A DNA stretch of 64,000 nt from the NCBI GenBank assembly GCA_039810485.1, contig JBDHXA010000003.1:14566-78565 (forward strand), read 5' to 3'. The notes beneath the pieces are model-generated. The model was not told the origin of the DNA. It worked only from the letters and a program-made list of their open reading frames with translations, and did not search any database. Origin of the DNA: JADZAA01 sp039810485. Its GTDB lineage: Bacteria > Bacteroidota > Ignavibacteria > Kapaibacteriales > UBA961. This document shows positions 62,501 to 64,000 of this stretch, piece after piece. Within the stretch, counting starts at the first letter, position 1. Each line of letters opens with the position of its first letter. Position numbers and translations under genes: made by a program.

Positions 62501-63763
62501 AGTACAACTTCAGTAACGGCAGTTAAAAAAATTGAGATAGCAAGCAACCCAGGCGACTTTACATTTACCGTTAATACTCTGCAAAGATTCGACATACCCG
62601 AAAATTCGTCTGATTCTTCGGTGGTTACAATACGTTTTATACCAATAGCACGAGGAAGACGAACAGCGGTCGTTAAAATATTTTCTGATGCTGCACCCGG
62701 TCCAAATACAGATCCGACAGTGGAAGACACTGTTCATATCGTCGGTTATGGCTCTCTGATTGAACGACTTGCAACCACTCCGCCCAATTTTGACATTGTG
62801 TCGTCGTGCGACAATCCGATTCGAAATATTATCATCACAAATCCAGACACAATGCTCGATGGCTTCATCACCAGATTGGAAATCACCGGCATTGATAAAG
62901 ATTTTTTTTCACTGCTGCCTGTCGATACTGTAATTGCGGCGGCAAAGTCAATATCTTTGCCTATACAGTTTCATCCTGACGAAAATCGCTCATACAAAGC
63001 CGATCTTCATTTCTACGACGGCTCAAATCAGGAATACACTATTCCGCTTGAAGCAACAGCCCAAAGCATAGATATTTTATATGAAATTACTCCCCAGAAA
63101 ATTCAGTACAAACCCGGAGATAGCATTACATTGCATATAATTGCATCAACATCCTCAAAAGCAATTCCAACAACTCAGGCGATAACTATTAATATTGCAG
63201 CGAATAATAAAGTTATAACGTTTGGGCACATTGCCCAATCGTCGCCAGCGTGGAATTGGACATCAACAATTAAAGACGACACTTGTGCTTATATTGGTTT
63301 GCCTGCAACAGGCAATCAACAAATGCCAATGGGTGAATTGCTTGTATTGCGCTATCCTGCTTTCTTAGGCGAAACAGCAGTCAACCCTATATCGCTGATT
63401 ATAAAAACAGATGCGCCATGCATAATTCCTCAAACAAACGGTGCTTCCCTTGAAATTCAGGATGTATGCTTCACTAACGCGCGCTTTGTTCATATTGGCA
63501 AACAATATTATCTCGGCACAGTATATCCGCAACCGTCCGGAGATGAAATTACAATCCCGATAGGTATTGGCCTTTCTGGCCGTGCCACCGTCAAAATAGT
63601 TGATCAATTAGGCAGAATAGTTTTACACGTAACTGATGAAATAATAAGCGAAGGCGGCTACGAATTAACAACTTCAATTGTACAATTGCCATCCGGCATT
63701 TATTCAGTTATTTACTCATCCGGACAATTTTCAGCCAACACTCCGCTTATCATTAACAAATAA
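59516..63763 (+). CDS. Giant T9SS-secreted VWA-domain protein, paralogue of the gene before it
   Basis: 1415 aa from MKTLYVIASLLFLPIVATSQ at 59516 (the frame opens at 59471 with TTG). VWA domain with MIDAS D82/S84/S86 in VLVLDKSESML and FLTDGLPN. The shared C-x-D-x2-I-x-W-x-G module is at about residue 420 (NPNGGETFSLCDSIIVKWTG). A propeller-like region follows (ISINEQSGEAIAVGELYHQQ), then several choice-of-anchor-D-like repeats (e.g. IPADSCIAVTIRMTPPRVGN). The T9SS C-terminal domain (YPQPSGDEITIPIGIGLSGR, LPSGIYSVIYSSGQFSANTP) closes it. Layout matches the preceding protein, so this is a tandem paralogue with a probable surface role. Ligand unknown. Confidence 0.87.
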   Translation: MKTLYVIASLLFLPIVATSQISGIDTSNYPIIRAYGGGPIFNNAKATDFNVVENGQSMNATLTVQCSTVVRDPSVSVVLVLDKSESMLTPVGNGLKRIDWIKQGAKTFVQALNFNGQTQVAVISFNGEAYIECGFQSAAAPVIAAIDNITVAGGATRYDPPLIDPDKGAITLLKTRPPWIKRMIVFLTDGLPNIPPSQSVIVNQLLAEKIILHAIFVTSEISNELSTIAFQSGGKSFKANTQDLINLYYRQIAEQNPTDVTYCWLSWQSPTVCSDAARNRTVQITHRPTNSRQTFSYLAPSRAVAGIALSTTELPPFPDIAPGANATQTCKITAINAPTVVTDASVFPAGNFTVSDWGGSPPPFPLAQNQSRTITITFTQTAPRDVRNAQITILGLPCSSPPMKVTSGAATVSIVNPNGGETFSLCDSIIVKWTGVDPTDRVILHYNDDNSLIWKVLATNVTGMKYVWKYPPLTTVGKVRIAALTPRTDYSEPIVVSGAGKDNVAAASVHSTGSLLYFTGSFDKNSTVGFPPNAKTGPATIASPRTEEAFIAQSAFGVVRWAISGAIFLQPFLPFTYSRGTSISINEQSGEAIAVGELYHQQNGKNSVWLGQFKTNGSVRWLKEISSYADIRARRIGIDKLTGYYYLEGVYTGDFTQTLADGKNIYLTSKNPTTYLLLFDGNGKIMHLQDSSYIKPSPPLRDSIGNSYDFGSFGTTLRCADTTLSTKGLTDGYIRKFGRVLSPSDESNSFFSVIQPLISFKQNIVIVGSSNIGISKDSTFEELLCNTRKVPATIRSISFSGSDSTDFAIISPALPIEIPADSCIAVTIRMTPPRVGNLSAQMRAIGDCVEAKIEIAGIGTQQEAKITNFDWGKKRMLTNNSGSIYLENKGTTPLTINSIALKNLPESNFISVFQQTPYILAAGATDTIPVNFVPQDTLQHINYITVNCAELQQPIIGLLSGDGSLPKIQSKGFNFGQTDVGAASLAIGRIYLHNPSTTSVTAVKKIEIASNPGDFTFTVNTLQRFDIPENSSDSSVVTIRFIPIARGRRTAVVKIFSDAAPGPNTDPTVEDTVHIVGYGSLIERLATTPPNFDIVSSCDNPIRNIIITNPDTMLDGFITRLEITGIDKDFFSLLPVDTVIAAAKSISLPIQFHPDENRSYKADLHFYDGSNQEYTIPLEATAQSIDILYEITPQKIQYKPGDSITLHIIASTSSKAIPTTQAITINIAANNKVITFGHIAQSSPAWNWTSTIKDDTCAYIGLPATGNQQMPMGELLVLRYPAFLGETAVNPISLIIKTDAPCIIPQTNGASLEIQDVCFTNARFVHIGKQYYLGTVYPQPSGDEITIPIGIGLSGRATVKIVDQLGRIVLHVTDEIISEGGYELTTSIVQLPSGIYSVIYSSGQFSANTPLIINK

Positions 63764-63781
63764 TACAAACGTTTGAATATA

Positions 63782-63824
63782 AATTGCCCTTGTTTTCAAC
63801 TCAATATTGATAACAAGGGCAATT
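63782..63824 (+). terminator. Hairpin after the second VWA gene
   Basis: Perfect 13-bp stem AATTGCCCTTGTT (63782-63794) / AACAAGGGCAATT (63812-63824), 18 nt past the stop. Only a short T-stretch follows, so termination may be weak or bidirectional. Confidence 0.65.
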
Positions 63825-63927
63825 GCTTTATAGCAAAGAGTAAATGATTGCAAAATTTTCTACTTAATCCAAACTCGGTTATTTCACGGCCTATTTTCAC
63901 ACATTTCCCACAAATCACCCTACGGCG

Positions 63928-64000
63928 GATTCAACACTGAAGTGCAACACTTTTGTAATTATCAGTAAATACTTGAATTGGAGTTTTCCATCCAAGTATT
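63928..64000 (-). mobile_element. Right end of an IS30-family element, cut by the window edge
   Basis: GATTCAACACTGAAGTGCAAC (63928-63948) matches the left end of the IS30 relic at 8389 with 1 mismatch in 21. The next 52 bases encode, on the minus strand, the conserved C-terminus of IS30 transposase (LGWKTPIQVF-like). Over 73 bases it matches the relic's right end with 9 differences. The rest of the element lies beyond the window, and its integrity cannot be judged. Confidence 0.85.

Overview
The window reads as chromosome of a Gram-negative, low-GC bacterium of the Bacteroidota/Chlorobi (FCB) side of the tree, possibly close to Ignavibacteria or Kapabacteria. The support is: three very large secreted proteins with a type IX secretion (T9SS) C-terminal sorting domain; choice-of-anchor-D/HYDIN-like and SBBP modules; LPS functions (LptF/G permease, KdsC, GT9 heptosyltransferase, O-antigen ligase); and promoters of the Bacteroidota kind (-33 TTTG, -7 TAnnTTTG) instead of sigma70 boxes. 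The phylum call is inference; the envelope type is well supported.

Layout. 1-5.6 kb: LptF/G permease (cut by the window edge), class II fumarase, FKBP-type isomerase, GT9 glycosyltransferase, nitrobindin-like protein. 5.8-9.2 kb: beta-carbonic anhydrase; a compact ECF sigma / anti-sigma / periplasmic helical protein operon; a decayed IS30-family element with both ends but no catalytic core. 9.2-18.3 kb: prolyl oligopeptidase; a membrane cluster of RDD, SpoIIM-like, polytopic, DUF4129-like and DUF4350-like proteins; a FliA/WhiG-type sigma factor overlapping an HDOD protein; an orphan 82-aa gene. 18.4-24.9 kb: hotdog thioesterase, class V aminotransferase, Mpl, PrmA (all minus), then KdsC, YtxH protein, a DUF948-like protein and CrcB (plus). 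25-32.4 kb: tautomerase, LysE exporter, phosphatidylserine decarboxylase, dnaN, a repeat-filled gap, NlpC/P60 hydrolase, peptide-binding lipoprotein, RIC/ScdA iron-sulfur repair protein. 32.8-45.7 kb: miaB, O-methyltransferase, TDH-like SDR, DUF255 protein, O-antigen ligase, folD, 2TM protein, HtrA protease, mutL, MFS transporter. 45.7-47.3 kb: a YceI/MarR pair with a shared operator. 47.4-63.8 kb: OmpA-family protein and three giant T9SS cargo proteins with an S66 carboxypeptidase between them. The window ends inside a second IS30-type element.

Most of the window is housekeeping and envelope biology. I see no tRNA, rRNA, CRISPR array, prophage or recognisable defence island. The signals most worth a second look are the MarR/YceI operator pair with its heptamer tandem repeat, the FliA-like sigma/HDOD pair away from flagellar genes, the RDD-SpoIIM-DUF4129-DUF4350 cluster without its usual MoxR/DUF58 partners, the T9SS adhesin-like locus sharing an unnamed module, and a terminator that overlaps the next gene's promoter.
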